This document shows, one piece after another, positions 8,301 to 17,707 of a stretch of 64,000 bases of DNA. The DNA comes from Thermocaproicibacter melissae (lineage in GTDB: Bacteria > Bacillota > Clostridia > Oscillospirales > Acutalibacteraceae). The DNA lies in the NCBI RefSeq assembly GCF_024498295.1, contig NZ_CP101827.1, positions 1,306,001 to 1,370,000 of the forward strand, in the 5' to 3' direction. Each line of letters starts with the position of its first letter. The stretch's first letter is position 1. Both the position numbers and the translations under genes were made by a program. The notes under the pieces were generated by a model. That model made no database searches. It saw only the letters and a program-made list of their open reading frames with translations, and was not told the DNA's origin.

Positions 8301-9440
8301 TTGGCAGAAATATATTTTGACAATTCCGCCACAACGCGAGTCTGCGAAGAAGCAGCGCAAAAAGCGTTAGAGATGATGACACAGAATTACGGAAACCCTT
8401 CTTCGCTTCACACGATGGGCTTTCGTGCCGAGCAGGAGCTTCGCGCGGCGCGTGAAGCCGTTGCCGCACAGCTCGGTGCAAAACCGGAGGAAATCTATTT
8501 TACTTCGGGCGGAACAGAGAGTAACAACATCGCTCTGTTCGGTGCAGCGCACGCGCGCCGGAAGCGCGGCAACCGCATTGTAACAACGCAGATTGAACAC
8601 CCGTCTGTGTTAAACGCGATGAAGAAGCTGGAGCAGGAGGGTTTTGAAGTCGTTCGGCTAAAACCGGATATGTGGGGAAAAATCGACCCCGAAGATGTGC
8701 GCAAGGCCGTAACGTCTGACACGATTCTTGTCAGCATGATGCGCGTGAACAATGAAGTAGGCAGCATTCTGCCCGTTGAGGCTGCGGCCGATGCAATTGA
8801 AGAAGCAAAGGCACCTGCCCTGCTTCACATTGACGCGGTACAGGCCTTCGGAAAGCTGCCGCTTCGCGTGCAGAAGCTCCGCGTTGACCTGATGAGCGTC
8901 AGCGCGCACAAGATTCACGGTCCGAAGGGCGTCGGAGCCTTGTATGTGCGCAAAGGCGTACACATTGAGTCGCTCACCTACGGCGGAGGTCAGGAGAAGA
9001 ACCTGCGCCCCGGCACCGAAAGCATGCCGCTGATTGCCGCATTCGGCGCCGCCGTGAAGGCTCTCCCCGACACACAGGCGGAACTTTCCGCGATGAAGAA
9101 GCTAAATAGCCTTCTGCGGGAGGAACTTTCCAAAATTGACGGAGTCACCGTCAACTCCCCTGAGGACGCGCTGCCGTATATTCTGAACTTTTCAGCGGGC
9201 GGCGTGCGCGCCGAAACCATGCTGCACTTCCTTTCCGACCGAGGAATCTATGTTTCCTCCGGGTCGGCCTGCTCCAAGGGGCACGAAAGTCATGTGCTGC
9301 AAGCCATGGGCCTGCCGCGCGAACGCATCGCCTCCGCACTTCGGCTGAGCTTCAGCCGCTACAACACCGAAGAAGAAGCAAAAGAATTCATCCGCGCGCT
9401 TAAAGAAGGTCTTGCGACCATTACAAAGCGCCCGCTATGA
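8301..9440 (+). CDS. nifS: Cysteine desulfurase (NifS/IscS family)
   Basis: A 379-residue PLP enzyme that takes sulfur from cysteine as an enzyme-bound persulfide. Landmarks are YFDNSATTRV at the N-terminus, the PLP lysine 204 in SAHKIHGPKG and the catalytic cysteine 324 in SSGSACSKGHESH. The preferred start is TTG at 8301 because AGGGGG lies nine bases upstream and the protein then begins MAEIYFDNSATT as usual. An in-frame ATG at 8277 would put the ribosome site inside the gene. It lies 31 bases before thiI, so it probably supplies sulfur for tRNA 4-thiouridine, as NifZ does for ThiI in Bacillus. Confidence 0.93.
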   Translation: MAEIYFDNSATTRVCEEAAQKALEMMTQNYGNPSSLHTMGFRAEQELRAAREAVAAQLGAKPEEIYFTSGGTESNNIALFGAAHARRKRGNRIVTTQIEHPSVLNAMKKLEQEGFEVVRLKPDMWGKIDPEDVRKAVTSDTILVSMMRVNNEVGSILPVEAAADAIEEAKAPALLHIDAVQAFGKLPLRVQKLRVDLMSVSAHKIHGPKGVGALYVRKGVHIESLTYGGGQEKNLRPGTESMPLIAAFGAAVKALPDTQAELSAMKKLNSLLREELSKIDGVTVNSPEDALPYILNFSAGGVRAETMLHFLSDRGIYVSSGSACSKGHESHVLQAMGLPRERIASALRLSFSRYNTEEEAKEFIRALKEGLATITKRPL

Positions 9441-9471
9441 TGATAAATTCCACAACAACAGGGAGGAACCG

Positions 9472-10647
9472 ATGAAAGAGGTCATTCTAATCAAGCTCGG
9501 CGAGGTCGTCCTCAAGGGACTGAACCGCCGCAGCTTTGAAGATGTTCTACTGAAAAATATCCGGCGGAGAATTGAACCGCTCGGCGGTTTCGATGTGCGT
9601 GAAATTCAATCCACCATTTATGTAACTCCGCGCGACGGCGCCGACATTGCGGACGCGGAGGAACGCATCGCCAAAATCTTCGGCATTGCCACGTATTCCC
9701 GCGCCTGCGAAACGCAGAAGGATATGACGGCCATCTGCGAATCCGCCGCGGAATACCTGCATAAGGAGCTTTCGTCTGCAAAGACTTTCAAGGTGGAGTG
9801 CAAGCGTTCCGACAAGAAGTTCCCGCTCAACTCGCCGCAGATCTGCGCCGAGGTCGGGGCATTTCTCCTCGAACGCTTCCCGAATCTGCAAGTAGACGTC
9901 AACAATCCGGATTACACGGTACGCGTGGAAATCCGCGACTATGCTGCGTATGTGCATGGAAACGCCAAGCGCGGCGCCGGCGGTATCCCGGTAGGAACCG
10001 GCGGAAAAGCAGCCATTCTCATCAGCGGCGGCATTGACAGCCCGGTTGCCGCATGGATGATGGCGCGCCGCGGCGTGGAGCTAACCGCCATTCACTTCGC
10101 CAGCCCGCCGTACACGAGCGAGCGCGCCGAACAGAAAGTGGTCGACCTGCTCTGCCGCGTCAGTGAATACGCGGGACGCATGACGATGTTCACCGTTCCG
10201 TTTGCAAAAGTACAGGAAGAAATCATGGCAAAATGCCCCGAAGAACTGTTCACCATCATCATGCGGCGGTTTATGATGCGCGCCGCCCAGAAGATTGCCG
10301 AGCGTGAAGGCTGCGGGGCTCTCATCACAGGCGAAAGCCTCGGCCAGGTGGCAAGCCAGACGCTGCAAGCCATTGTCTGCACCGACGAGGTCGCAACGAT
10401 GCCGGTATTCCGCCCGCTCATCGGCATGGATAAGGTGGAAATCATCGACCTGGCACACCGCATCGACACCTTTGAGCTTTCCATCCTTCCCTACGAAGAC
10501 TGCTGCACCGTCTTCACCCCGCGCCATCCTCGCACCCGCCCGGTCCTGAAATTCGTGAAAAGGGCGGAGGAAGCACTGGACGTGGACGCTCTGCTTGAGG
10601 ATTGTCTCTCCCGCGTGAAAATCACAAAAATTCATCCGAATCGGTGA
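9472..10647 (+). CDS. thiI: tRNA 4-thiouridine synthase ThiI
   Basis: A 391-residue enzyme with an N-terminal ferredoxin-like/THUMP region (about 1-165), the PP-loop SGGIDSP at 185-191 and the adenylation domain. It adenylates U8 of tRNA and inserts sulfur delivered by the upstream desulfurase. There is no C-terminal rhodanese domain, as in Firmicutes forms, and the last conserved block is EDCCTVFTPRHP. The ATG at 9472 follows GGGAGGAACC. The cinA gene begins five bases after the stop. Confidence 0.95.
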   Translation: MKEVILIKLGEVVLKGLNRRSFEDVLLKNIRRRIEPLGGFDVREIQSTIYVTPRDGADIADAEERIAKIFGIATYSRACETQKDMTAICESAAEYLHKELSSAKTFKVECKRSDKKFPLNSPQICAEVGAFLLERFPNLQVDVNNPDYTVRVEIRDYAAYVHGNAKRGAGGIPVGTGGKAAILISGGIDSPVAAWMMARRGVELTAIHFASPPYTSERAEQKVVDLLCRVSEYAGRMTMFTVPFAKVQEEIMAKCPEELFTIIMRRFMMRAAQKIAEREGCGALITGESLGQVASQTLQAIVCTDEVATMPVFRPLIGMDKVEIIDLAHRIDTFELSILPYEDCCTVFTPRHPRTRPVLKFVKRAEEALDVDALLEDCLSRVKITKIHPNR

Positions 10648-10652
10648 GAAAT

Positions 10653-11939
10653 ATGAACGCTGAAATCATTTCCGTCGGCACCGAACTTTTGCTCGGCCAC
10701 ACCGTCAATACAGACGCCTCGTTTGTCGCCCGCGAGCTTGCACCCGTCGGAATTAACCTTTTGTTTGCGTGCACGGTCGGCGACAACCCTGGCCGCCTGA
10801 AAGACGCCGTGGAAACCGCTCTGAAGCGGAGCGACATCGTCATCACCACGGGAGGCCTCGGCCCCACCGGCGATGACCTGACGAAGGAGACCGTCGCGGC
10901 CTGCGCCGGCAAGAAGCTGGTCATGGATAAAGCCAGCATGGACCACATTGAAGAATACTTCAAAGGCAGGCTGCTCAGCCCAACCCAGAAAAAGCAGGCC
11001 ATGCTGCCCGAAGGCTGCACCGTATTTCCAAACAGCGTCGGCACGGCGCCCGGCTGCGGATTCCGCTCGGAAAACGGGAAGCTCGTCGTCATGCTGCCCG
11101 GGCCTCCGTCCGAACTGATTCCCATGCTCAAAAACCACGCGATTCCGTTCCTTCTGAAAGCGATAAACGGCGGCGCGATTGTGTCGCGCATTGTCCGCGT
11201 GTTCGGTCTCGGAGAAGGCTACGTCGCGGAGCAGATTGCCGATTTGTGCGAAAAATCCAACCCGACGTGCGCAACCTACGCGAAAGACGCCGAAATGTTC
11301 GTGCGGGTGACGGCGCGTGCTGAAAACGAGGAAAAGGCCGCCGAGCTGTGCGAGCCTGTCGTCGAGGACTTAAAACAGCGTCTCGGCGAATTCTGCTACG
11401 GTGTTGATGTGGACAGTCTGGAAGAAGCCGTTGTGCATCTGCTCGCAGAGAAGCATCTGACGCTTGCCACGGCGGAATCCTGCACCGGCGGTCTGGTGGC
11501 AAAGCGCATTACCGACATTCCCGGCTCCTCCGAGGTTTTCCACATGGGCGCCGTAACCTACGCAAACGAGATTAAGACGAAGCTTCTGGGCGTTCCGGAA
11601 GACGTGCTGGCAAAGTACGGAGCCGTCAGCCCGCAGGTAGCTAGGCTCATGGCGCAGGGCGTCCGAAATGTCTCCGGCTCGGATTTGGGCATCGGCATCA
11701 CCGGAATCGCAGGCCCCGGCGGCGGTACTCCGGAAAAACCCGTTGGTTTGGTATATCTTGCTCTCAGCGACGGCAAAGACGTTTGGGTGCGTGAAATGAG
11801 GAACATCGGCTGCAACAAAGGCCGCGGCTATATTCGCTTCCTCGCCGCATCGAACGCGCTCGACATGGTGCGCCGCAGAGTGCTGAACCTCGGCGGCATC
11901 GAAAACGCCGCCTACTCACGCGAAAAAAGCGGGAAGTGA
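10653..11939 (+). CDS. cinA: CinA: MoaB-like domain plus nicotinamide-nucleotide amidase
   Basis: A 428-residue two-domain protein. The N-terminal half is MogA/MoaB-like (EIISVGTELLLGH at the start, TTGGLGPTGDDLT, MLPGPPSE). The C-terminal half from about 265 is the CinA amidase that deamidates NMN for pyridine nucleotide salvage, with TAESCTGGLVA and GIAGPGGGTPEKPVG. Length matches full-length CinA. The ATG at 10653 lies five bases after the thiI stop and is the third gene of the operon. In competent Gram-positives the gene is competence-induced; nothing here shows that. Confidence 0.93.
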   Translation: MNAEIISVGTELLLGHTVNTDASFVARELAPVGINLLFACTVGDNPGRLKDAVETALKRSDIVITTGGLGPTGDDLTKETVAACAGKKLVMDKASMDHIEEYFKGRLLSPTQKKQAMLPEGCTVFPNSVGTAPGCGFRSENGKLVVMLPGPPSELIPMLKNHAIPFLLKAINGGAIVSRIVRVFGLGEGYVAEQIADLCEKSNPTCATYAKDAEMFVRVTARAENEEKAAELCEPVVEDLKQRLGEFCYGVDVDSLEEAVVHLLAEKHLTLATAESCTGGLVAKRITDIPGSSEVFHMGAVTYANEIKTKLLGVPEDVLAKYGAVSPQVARLMAQGVRNVSGSDLGIGITGIAGPGGGTPEKPVGLVYLALSDGKDVWVREMRNIGCNKGRGYIRFLAASNALDMVRRRVLNLGGIENAAYSREKSGK

Positions 11940-11973
11940 CACAGAGGAATCTGGGAAAGGGGAAACTTGAAAC

Positions 11974-12468
11974 ATGAAAGCCGGACTGCTCTTTTATCTC
12001 TCCCGCAGAACATCCTCCTGCCAGCGTGTTCTGAGGCGTTCTGCAGGGTATTTCGGCCTTGAAGTGCCGGAAGCCCGCTTCTGCGTGAAAAAGGAAGCAC
12101 TCGGAGGTGCGCTTGCGCGTCTGCTGCGGCAATACCCGATGGTGTTTGTCGTTGGCTCCGCGCAGGGAAAACGTCCCGACTGCGCCGGACCGATTTTCAA
12201 TATGCTGCACGTTCCGCCCGGGCCCGACGGGGAACCGCGCGGAATTATGCGCCTTCCGGGTGCGGAAAAAACGGGGTATCTGGTGGAAAGTGCAACGCAG
12301 GCCATCATTCTCCTTCCCGACGATCCCTACGAAATTCTGAAAATGGCAAAGCCTATGTTCCAGCGCCTGAAACGCAAGTTCGGCTTGACGGGTGATTTTC
12401 CGAAGGTGGAACATCCGGATTACGCGAAGCTGATTGCAGACTGCATGGAAAAGGCTGAACATACATAA
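11974..12468 (+). CDS. Uncharacterised 164-residue protein of the cinA operon
   Basis: Not recognised with certainty. It starts with ATG at 11974 after AAAGGGGAAACTTGAAAC, 34 bases below cinA, and ends before a strong terminator, so it is probably the last gene of the nifS-thiI-cinA operon. The sequence has no signal peptide or membrane span. The stretch VVGSAQGKRPDCAGPIF, then PPGPDGEPRGIMRLPGAEK and AIILLPDDPYEILKM, loosely recalls the substrate loop and LPGxPxE strand of molybdopterin-binding/CinA N-domains. That resemblance is weak and no function is claimed. Confidence 0.7.
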   Translation: MKAGLLFYLSRRTSSCQRVLRRSAGYFGLEVPEARFCVKKEALGGALARLLRQYPMVFVVGSAQGKRPDCAGPIFNMLHVPPGPDGEPRGIMRLPGAEKTGYLVESATQAIILLPDDPYEILKMAKPMFQRLKRKFGLTGDFPKVEHPDYAKLIADCMEKAEHT

Positions 12469-12477
12469 AGAAAAACA

Positions 12478-12508
12478 AAAATCTCCGGAGTCATGCTCCG
12501 GAGATTTT
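12478..12508. terminator. Bidirectional intrinsic terminator between the cinA operon and htrA
   Basis: A perfect 13-base helix AAAATCTCCGGAG/CTCCGGAGATTTT with a five-base loop, with A and T tracts at both ends, sits between convergent genes. Confidence 0.92.
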
Positions 12509-12519
12509 CTTTGTCCCTT

Positions 12520-13971
12520 TTATGATTTTCCGGTTGCCTGAACGAGTTTCACCTGAACGGTGAAGGTCTTTCCCGTTGATGCGCGGGAAACCGTGAGCGT
12601 TACCGTATCGCCGGGTTTTTTCGAGGCAATGGCGTTGGCAACGGAGTTCATGCTCGTAATGGGTTTTCCGTCAATCTTTGTGATGACGTCGCTCCTCTGG
12701 ATCCCTGCCGCGCTGATATACTCGCTGTTAATGGAGTAAACATACAGTCCGCTTTCAAGCCCGTAGAAGCGTGCTGTCATGGCGTCAATATAAGTTCCCG
12801 TAATGCCGAGCATCGCGCGGTCTTTCACATAGCCGTATTCTTTGAGCTGGGTGATAATCGGCTGAGCCGTGTCGATGGGGATGGCGAAACCGAGGCCTTC
12901 ATAGCCCGTTGCAACAATCTTGGAGGAATTGATGCCAATGACCTGGCCGCGCATATTGACAAGAGCACCGCCGGAGTTGCCGGGGTTGATGGCCGCATCC
13001 GTCTGGATGCACTTCATGGTGTAGCCGGTTTCGGAATTGGTGATTTCGCGGTTCAGCGCAGAAACATAACCCACCGTAACGCTGGAGTTGAACTCAAGGC
13101 CGCCCGGGTTGCCGATGGCCATTACCGTATCGGCAACTTTCATGTCGCTGCTGGAGCCGAATTCCGCCGCTTTGAGGCCGGTTGCATCGACCTTGATGAG
13201 GGCAAGGTCGGTAATGTTGTCGCTGCCGATGAGCTTTGCGGAATATGTCTTTCCGTCATAGGTAACGACCTTCAGCGATTTCGCGCCGGAAACAACGTGT
13301 GCGTTGGTAATGATATATCCGTCGGACGACATGATGATGCCGCTGCCTTCGCTGGTCGGAGAAACATCGCTGTCGGAACCATCCGTGTAATCATCCTCAT
13401 ACTCATCTTCATCATCGCCAAAACCGAACCGGTCTGAGTTTCTTCTTGATTGCTGAGAAGTGGCACCGTAGTTTTCTATGCAAACAACAGAGGGCAGAAC
13501 TTTTTCTGCTACCTGCTGCTTAGTCAACTCTCCGGTCGTCACCTCTGTGTTTGTTACGGCCTTGTTGCTTGCGCTGTTCTTAACGATGGTGAAGGCAGGG
13601 CCGGAACCGCTTTGTTGAATACGAATCACGCCGCTGTTAATGAGGTGTGCGAACCCCGCGATGGAGCCTGCCGAAACAACCAAGCATGCCAACACACCGA
13701 GCAACACTTTCTTGACAACGCCTTTTCTCACTTTTTTCGGTTTCTCGGTTGGGTATGGGCTGTAATTGCTGCCGTATGGAACATACGTCTGGCTGTGCTC
13801 CGGTGGCGTGGACTGGGAGCTGTCAGAAGATCCGGTACTGTAAGTGTACTGCGTCCCTCTCGGCGGGGTATAGCCGTGGTAGGAGTTCCCGTTCCACACG
13901 GATCCTCCTTGATACTCCGATGTGCTGTTGTTCTGATCCTCATTTATTCTCTTATCATTGTAGTCAGCCAT
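12520..13971 (-). CDS. htrA: Membrane-anchored HtrA/DegP-type serine protease
   Basis: A 483-residue protein: a cytosolic Tyr/Ser/Pro-rich N-terminus (1-80), one membrane anchor (87-110), an extracellular trypsin-like domain and one PDZ domain (about 390-480). The triad is His225 (ITNAHVVSG), Asp255 (NITDLALIKVD) and Ser333 (GNSGGALVN). It degrades or refolds damaged exported proteins. An acidic Asp/Glu-rich stretch (about 185-202) precedes the protease domain. The ATG at 13971 is preferred over TTG at 13977 because GAGAGGG lies nine bases upstream. It is monocistronic and bounded by the terminator at 12478. Confidence 0.93.
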   Translation of the reverse strand: MADYNDKRINEDQNNSTSEYQGGSVWNGNSYHGYTPPRGTQYTYSTGSSDSSQSTPPEHSQTYVPYGSNYSPYPTEKPKKVRKGVVKKVLLGVLACLVVSAGSIAGFAHLINSGVIRIQQSGSGPAFTIVKNSASNKAVTNTEVTTGELTKQQVAEKVLPSVVCIENYGATSQQSRRNSDRFGFGDDEDEYEDDYTDGSDSDVSPTSEGSGIIMSSDGYIITNAHVVSGAKSLKVVTYDGKTYSAKLIGSDNITDLALIKVDATGLKAAEFGSSSDMKVADTVMAIGNPGGLEFNSSVTVGYVSALNREITNSETGYTMKCIQTDAAINPGNSGGALVNMRGQVIGINSSKIVATGYEGLGFAIPIDTAQPIITQLKEYGYVKDRAMLGITGTYIDAMTARFYGLESGLYVYSINSEYISAAGIQRSDVITKIDGKPITSMNSVANAIASKKPGDTVTLTVSRASTGKTFTVQVKLVQATGKS

Positions 13972-14164
13972 GCTCAAACACCCTCTCTGTTTTGTCTGGT
14001 AATATTATGCTCGGTTTCTGTGAAAAAGGTATGATGCTTCGATAAGAATTTTTTGAATAAAATCTAAAATAAATATGAACAAGGAGGCGGTAATTTTTTT
14101 AGTACAAATTTCCTTGACGAGGGAGATAATCCGTGATAGTTTTAGTTGCAAGGAGGTTTCGAAA

Positions 14165-14953
14165 ATGCAGATTCTATATCCCGAAGGGCGAAAAAAAGCT
14201 CTTACTTTCAGTTACGACGACGGCCAGATTTTCGACCGCAAACTGGTAGAGATTTTTAATCGCTATCAGGTCAAAGCAACGTTCCATTTGAATTCCGCAG
14301 TGCTGGACCATGAAGGTTTTATCACGAAGAAGGAAGTCCGCACCCTGTATGCCGGCCATGAAATTGCGTGCCACAGCGCGACTCATCCTTATTTCACGCA
14401 GCTTTCCAAAGAGCAGATGATTAATGAAATCTGGAAAGACCGCCGCTGCCTCGAAGAGCTGGCAGAATATCCGGTTGTAGGCTTTTCCTATCCGTTCGGC
14501 GATTACTCCGAAGACATCATCTCCACTCTGGAATCTCTCGGAATTGAGTATTGCAGAACGGTAGAAAGCCACCACGGTTTCCAAGTTCCCGCACGTTTCA
14601 TGACATGGAACCCAACCTGCCACCACAACGAGGACCTTTCCAAACGGGCAGACACATTTTTGAATTGGCCGGACTTCTTTAAGCTGCCGCTGTTCTATGT
14701 ATGGGGGCACAGCTTCGAGTTTGCTCGCCAGAACAACTGGGAAGTCATTGAGGATTTCTGCAAAAAGGTCTCCGGCAGGGACGAAATCTGGTATGCAACG
14801 AACCTTCAGATTAAGCGTTACCTCTCCGCAGTACGCAGCCTAGTTTACACCGCTGACGAAACAATGGTTTACAACCCCACCGCTGTTTCCGTCTGGGCAG
14901 AAATCAACGGAAAAGTCACCGAGCTTCTCCCCGGGCATACATACAAGCTGTAA
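14165..14953 (+). CDS. Polysaccharide deacetylase (NodB fold), cytosolic form
   Basis: A 262-residue carbohydrate esterase 4-like protein without signal peptide or anchor. Motif 1 is FSYDDGQIFD, motif 2 is HSATHPYF with the two metal histidines, and FSYPFGDYS follows. The absence of a secretion signal is unusual for wall-modifying deacetylases and suggests an intracellular substrate, although non-classical export is possible. The ATG at 14165 follows AAGGAGGTTTCGAAA. An upstream in-frame ATG at 14075 has no matching homology and would read through the likely promoter region. Confidence 0.82.
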   Translation: MQILYPEGRKKALTFSYDDGQIFDRKLVEIFNRYQVKATFHLNSAVLDHEGFITKKEVRTLYAGHEIACHSATHPYFTQLSKEQMINEIWKDRRCLEELAEYPVVGFSYPFGDYSEDIISTLESLGIEYCRTVESHHGFQVPARFMTWNPTCHHNEDLSKRADTFLNWPDFFKLPLFYVWGHSFEFARQNNWEVIEDFCKKVSGRDEIWYATNLQIKRYLSAVRSLVYTADETMVYNPTAVSVWAEINGKVTELLPGHTYKL

Positions 14954-14959
14954 CAACAG

Positions 14960-14993
14960 GCCGCAGTCCTTCCGAAATGGGCTGCGGCTTTTC
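14960..14993 (+). terminator. Intrinsic terminator after the deacetylase gene
   Basis: GCCGCAG (14960-14966) pairs with CTGCGGC (14982-14988), followed by TTTTCC. Confidence 0.8.
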
Positions 14994-15129
14994 CTTATTA
15001 TTGATTGGAAAACAGATTTTTATTGAATGTTTGCTGTTTTTGTCGTACAATTTTAATACGTTTGTTTCATGTACGCATCAGTTTACAGCGGTAAAGCGAA
15101 CGAGTTTTAAATTAATGAGGAGAAAAAGG

Positions 15130-16470
15130 ATGAACGAAAGCAAAAAAGTGTATGGCCTGTTTACGACCATCGCAATGATCGTTGGAATCTGCATTGGATC
15201 TGGTATCTTCTTCAAAAGCGATAATATTCTCGTGGCAACCGGAGGTTCCGTTTGGCTCGGTGTGCTGGTCTTTGTGCTCAGCGCCACAAGCATCATTTTC
15301 GGCGGGCTCTCCATGAGCGAGCTTGCCTCCCGCACCGACAACCCCGGCGGAATCATTGCCTACTATGAAGAATTTGTCAGTGAAAAAGCCGCATGCGGCA
15401 TGGGCTGGTTTCAAATCTTCGTCTACTACCCAACCATTGCGGTTGTGGTTTCCTGGGTTGTTGGCATTTACACCTGCATCTTGTTCGGATGGCCCGGCAC
15501 GTTCTGGAATCAGATGCTGATTGGCTTCCTCTTCTACACCATTGATTTTATCGTGAATGCCATTTCGGCGCGAATCGGCGGAGGATTCCAGAGATTCACC
15601 ATGGTCTGCAAGATGATTCCGCTCATCATCATCGCCATTGCCGGCATCTTCTTCGGCAACCCGATTCAAGGGCTGCAAAGCGTTTCCAAAAGCACGCTGA
15701 TCGGCGGCTCATGGCTAGCGGCAATCGGGCCGGTGGCATTCTCGTTTGACGGATGGATTATCTCCACAACGATTGCTCCGGAAATCCGCAATTCCAAAAA
15801 GAATCTGCCCAGAGCGCTGATTATCTCTCCGCTGATTATTCTCATCACGTATGTTGCATACTTTATCGGCGTTACGAAACTGCTCGACCCGCAAGAAATC
15901 ATCAAACTGCAGGATGCTCACGTGGATGTGATTGCCCAGCAGCTTTTCGGCGGTATCGGCGGCCAATTAATCTTGGTTGCCGTCATTCTGGCCGTAATGG
16001 GTACGTCAAACGGCATTATTCTCGGATATATTCGCCTGCCCTACGCGATGGCGCTGCACGGCAGAAAAATGTTCCCGCTGGCTGACAAGCTGGATAAAAT
16101 CAATGAAAAATGGAAGATGCCGGTCCGCTCCGCGGTGTTCTGCTATGCCATCATGCTTTTCTGGACAGTCATTCACATTGTTACCGTTCAGTTCAATCTT
16201 CTCCCGAATTCGGACGTTTCCGAAATCTCCATTGTCATGAGCTACCTGTTCTACATTGTCCTATACTATGCGGTGTTCCGCCTCTACCGCGAAGGCAAAA
16301 TCAAGAGCATATTCCGCGGTGTGGTTGTTCCAATCATTGCCACACTCGGCTCGCTGTTCATCCTTTCCGGCGGCCTGCAGAACAGTCTTTTCATCATCTA
16401 CGCTCTGGTATGCATTGCCGTTTTCGTTGCCGCGCTGCTTTTCTACAAGCGTCGCAGTGCCGCAAAGTAA
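15130..16470 (+). CDS. APC-superfamily amino-acid permease (LAT/SteT-like)
   Basis: A 446-residue integral membrane protein with about twelve hydrophobic segments. The first carries IGSGIFF, the glycine-rich substrate-binding motif of the APC family, and FDGWIISTTIAPEIRN corresponds to the family's sixth-helix region. Most similar in feel to SteT/LAT-type exchangers of neutral amino acids; the substrate is not readable. The ATG at 15130 follows GAGGAGAAAAAGG. The gene is flanked by terminators, so it is probably a single transcription unit. The upstream 140 bases are AT-rich without a clear consensus promoter. Confidence 0.88.
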   Translation: MNESKKVYGLFTTIAMIVGICIGSGIFFKSDNILVATGGSVWLGVLVFVLSATSIIFGGLSMSELASRTDNPGGIIAYYEEFVSEKAACGMGWFQIFVYYPTIAVVVSWVVGIYTCILFGWPGTFWNQMLIGFLFYTIDFIVNAISARIGGGFQRFTMVCKMIPLIIIAIAGIFFGNPIQGLQSVSKSTLIGGSWLAAIGPVAFSFDGWIISTTIAPEIRNSKKNLPRALIISPLIILITYVAYFIGVTKLLDPQEIIKLQDAHVDVIAQQLFGGIGGQLILVAVILAVMGTSNGIILGYIRLPYAMALHGRKMFPLADKLDKINEKWKMPVRSAVFCYAIMLFWTVIHIVTVQFNLLPNSDVSEISIVMSYLFYIVLYYAVFRLYREGKIKSIFRGVVVPIIATLGSLFILSGGLQNSLFIIYALVCIAVFVAALLFYKRRSAAK

Positions 16471-16491
16471 TTCAAAAATCAATAAACGTAT

Positions 16492-16526
16492 AAAGGAGAC
16501 GACAATATGCTGTCGTCTCCTTTTTT
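16492..16526. terminator. Bidirectional intrinsic terminator
   Basis: AAAGGAGACGACA (16492-16504) pairs with TGTCGTCTCCTTT (16511-16523), with T-run to 16526 and A residues on the other side. It separates the convergent permease and dehydrogenase genes. Confidence 0.92.
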
Positions 16527-16537
16527 ATGTATATCCT

Positions 16538-17707
16538 CTAACGGTAGGAATCGCGGTAAACGGCGATGCAGTCCTCGCGCGCCATTTCCTGACGGTCGCA
16601 CCAAAACAGGCCGCCCATCGTGCTGCGTGCATTGTCAGCCAATGATCCGAACTCCTCCGGCTTGATGCCGTAATCGGACATCTTCAGCGACGCCACACCA
16701 CATTCTTCTTGGAGCCGAACCAGCGCGCGGATAAAATCCATCGGTTCTTTCGCGTCGGTTGCGCCCATCGCCTGCGCCATGCGGACAAACCGCCCGTCGC
16801 AGACATGCGCTTCGACGAAATGCGTGAAATAAGCGCGGCTCACCATAATGAGCCCTGCACCGTGCGGGAGATTCTGGTGATAGGCCGACATGGCGTGCTC
16901 CAGCGCGTGCTGGCTTGTGCAGGCGCCCACACACATAACCATACCGGAAAGCGTACTGCCGAACGCGACCTTTTCCCGTGCGTCCAGATTGTCCCCGTTC
17001 CGAACGGCATCCGCCAGATTACGCCCGATGTTCTCAATGGCGGTAATCGCAAGCATATCGCTCATCGGGTTGGCTGCCTTGGAAATGTACCCTTCCACGC
17101 TGTGAAACAGCGCGTCAAATCCTTGATATGCTGTGAGTGCCGGCGGCACGGTACGCATCAGTTCCGGATCCACAACCGCAATAACCGGGTACATCTCATC
17201 CATGCCGAATCCGATTTTTTCGTGCGTCTCCTCGTTGGTAACGACCGTTCCGGCGTCCGTTTCAGAGCCGGTCCCCGCCGTTGTCGTAATCGCTACCACC
17301 GGAAGAGGCCGTTTCTCGATAGGCTTTCCTTTGCCGCTGCCGGAAGGAATGTAGTCCCAGTAATCCCCGGGATTGACCGCCATCAGCGCAATCGCTTTGG
17401 CCGCGTCGATACAGCTTCCGCCGCCAAGCGCCACGACGAAATCGCAGCCGTTTTCCCGTGCAAATGCCGCGCCGGCCATCACCGTTGACTTCAGCGGATT
17501 CGTTTGCACTTGATCGAATACAGCGTATTCTACTCCCGCAAGCCGTAGCTGTTCCTCTGTGCGTGCAAGGTAACCATTCTCCCGCACGGATTTTCCGCCG
17601 GAAATCACCAGCATCGCCTTTTTCCCGGGCATTTTTTGTTCGTGCAGATTGTCCAGTTGCCCCGCGCCGAAAAGAATTCGCGTGGGAATGTACATCAGAA
17701 AGCCCAT
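16538..17707 (-). CDS. Iron-containing (group III) alcohol dehydrogenase
   Basis: A 389-residue NAD(P)-dependent dehydrogenase of the Fe-ADH family. The dinucleotide motif GGGSCIDAAKAIA is present, as is the metal-binding helix HALEHAMSAYHQNLPHGAG. TTAGTGSETDAGTVV is the family signature. The start is ATG at 17707 with GGTGGG eight bases before it; upstream in-frame starts lack ribosome sites. The substrate (ethanol, butanol, propanediol or another aldehyde) cannot be assigned. It stands alone and ends at a bidirectional terminator. Confidence 0.9.
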   Translation of the reverse strand: MGFLMYIPTRILFGAGQLDNLHEQKMPGKKAMLVISGGKSVRENGYLARTEEQLRLAGVEYAVFDQVQTNPLKSTVMAGAAFARENGCDFVVALGGGSCIDAAKAIALMAVNPGDYWDYIPSGSGKGKPIEKRPLPVVAITTTAGTGSETDAGTVVTNEETHEKIGFGMDEMYPVIAVVDPELMRTVPPALTAYQGFDALFHSVEGYISKAANPMSDMLAITAIENIGRNLADAVRNGDNLDAREKVAFGSTLSGMVMCVGACTSQHALEHAMSAYHQNLPHGAGLIMVSRAYFTHFVEAHVCDGRFVRMAQAMGATDAKEPMDFIRALVRLQEECGVASLKMSDYGIKPEEFGSLADNARSTMGGLFWCDRQEMAREDCIAVYRDSYR

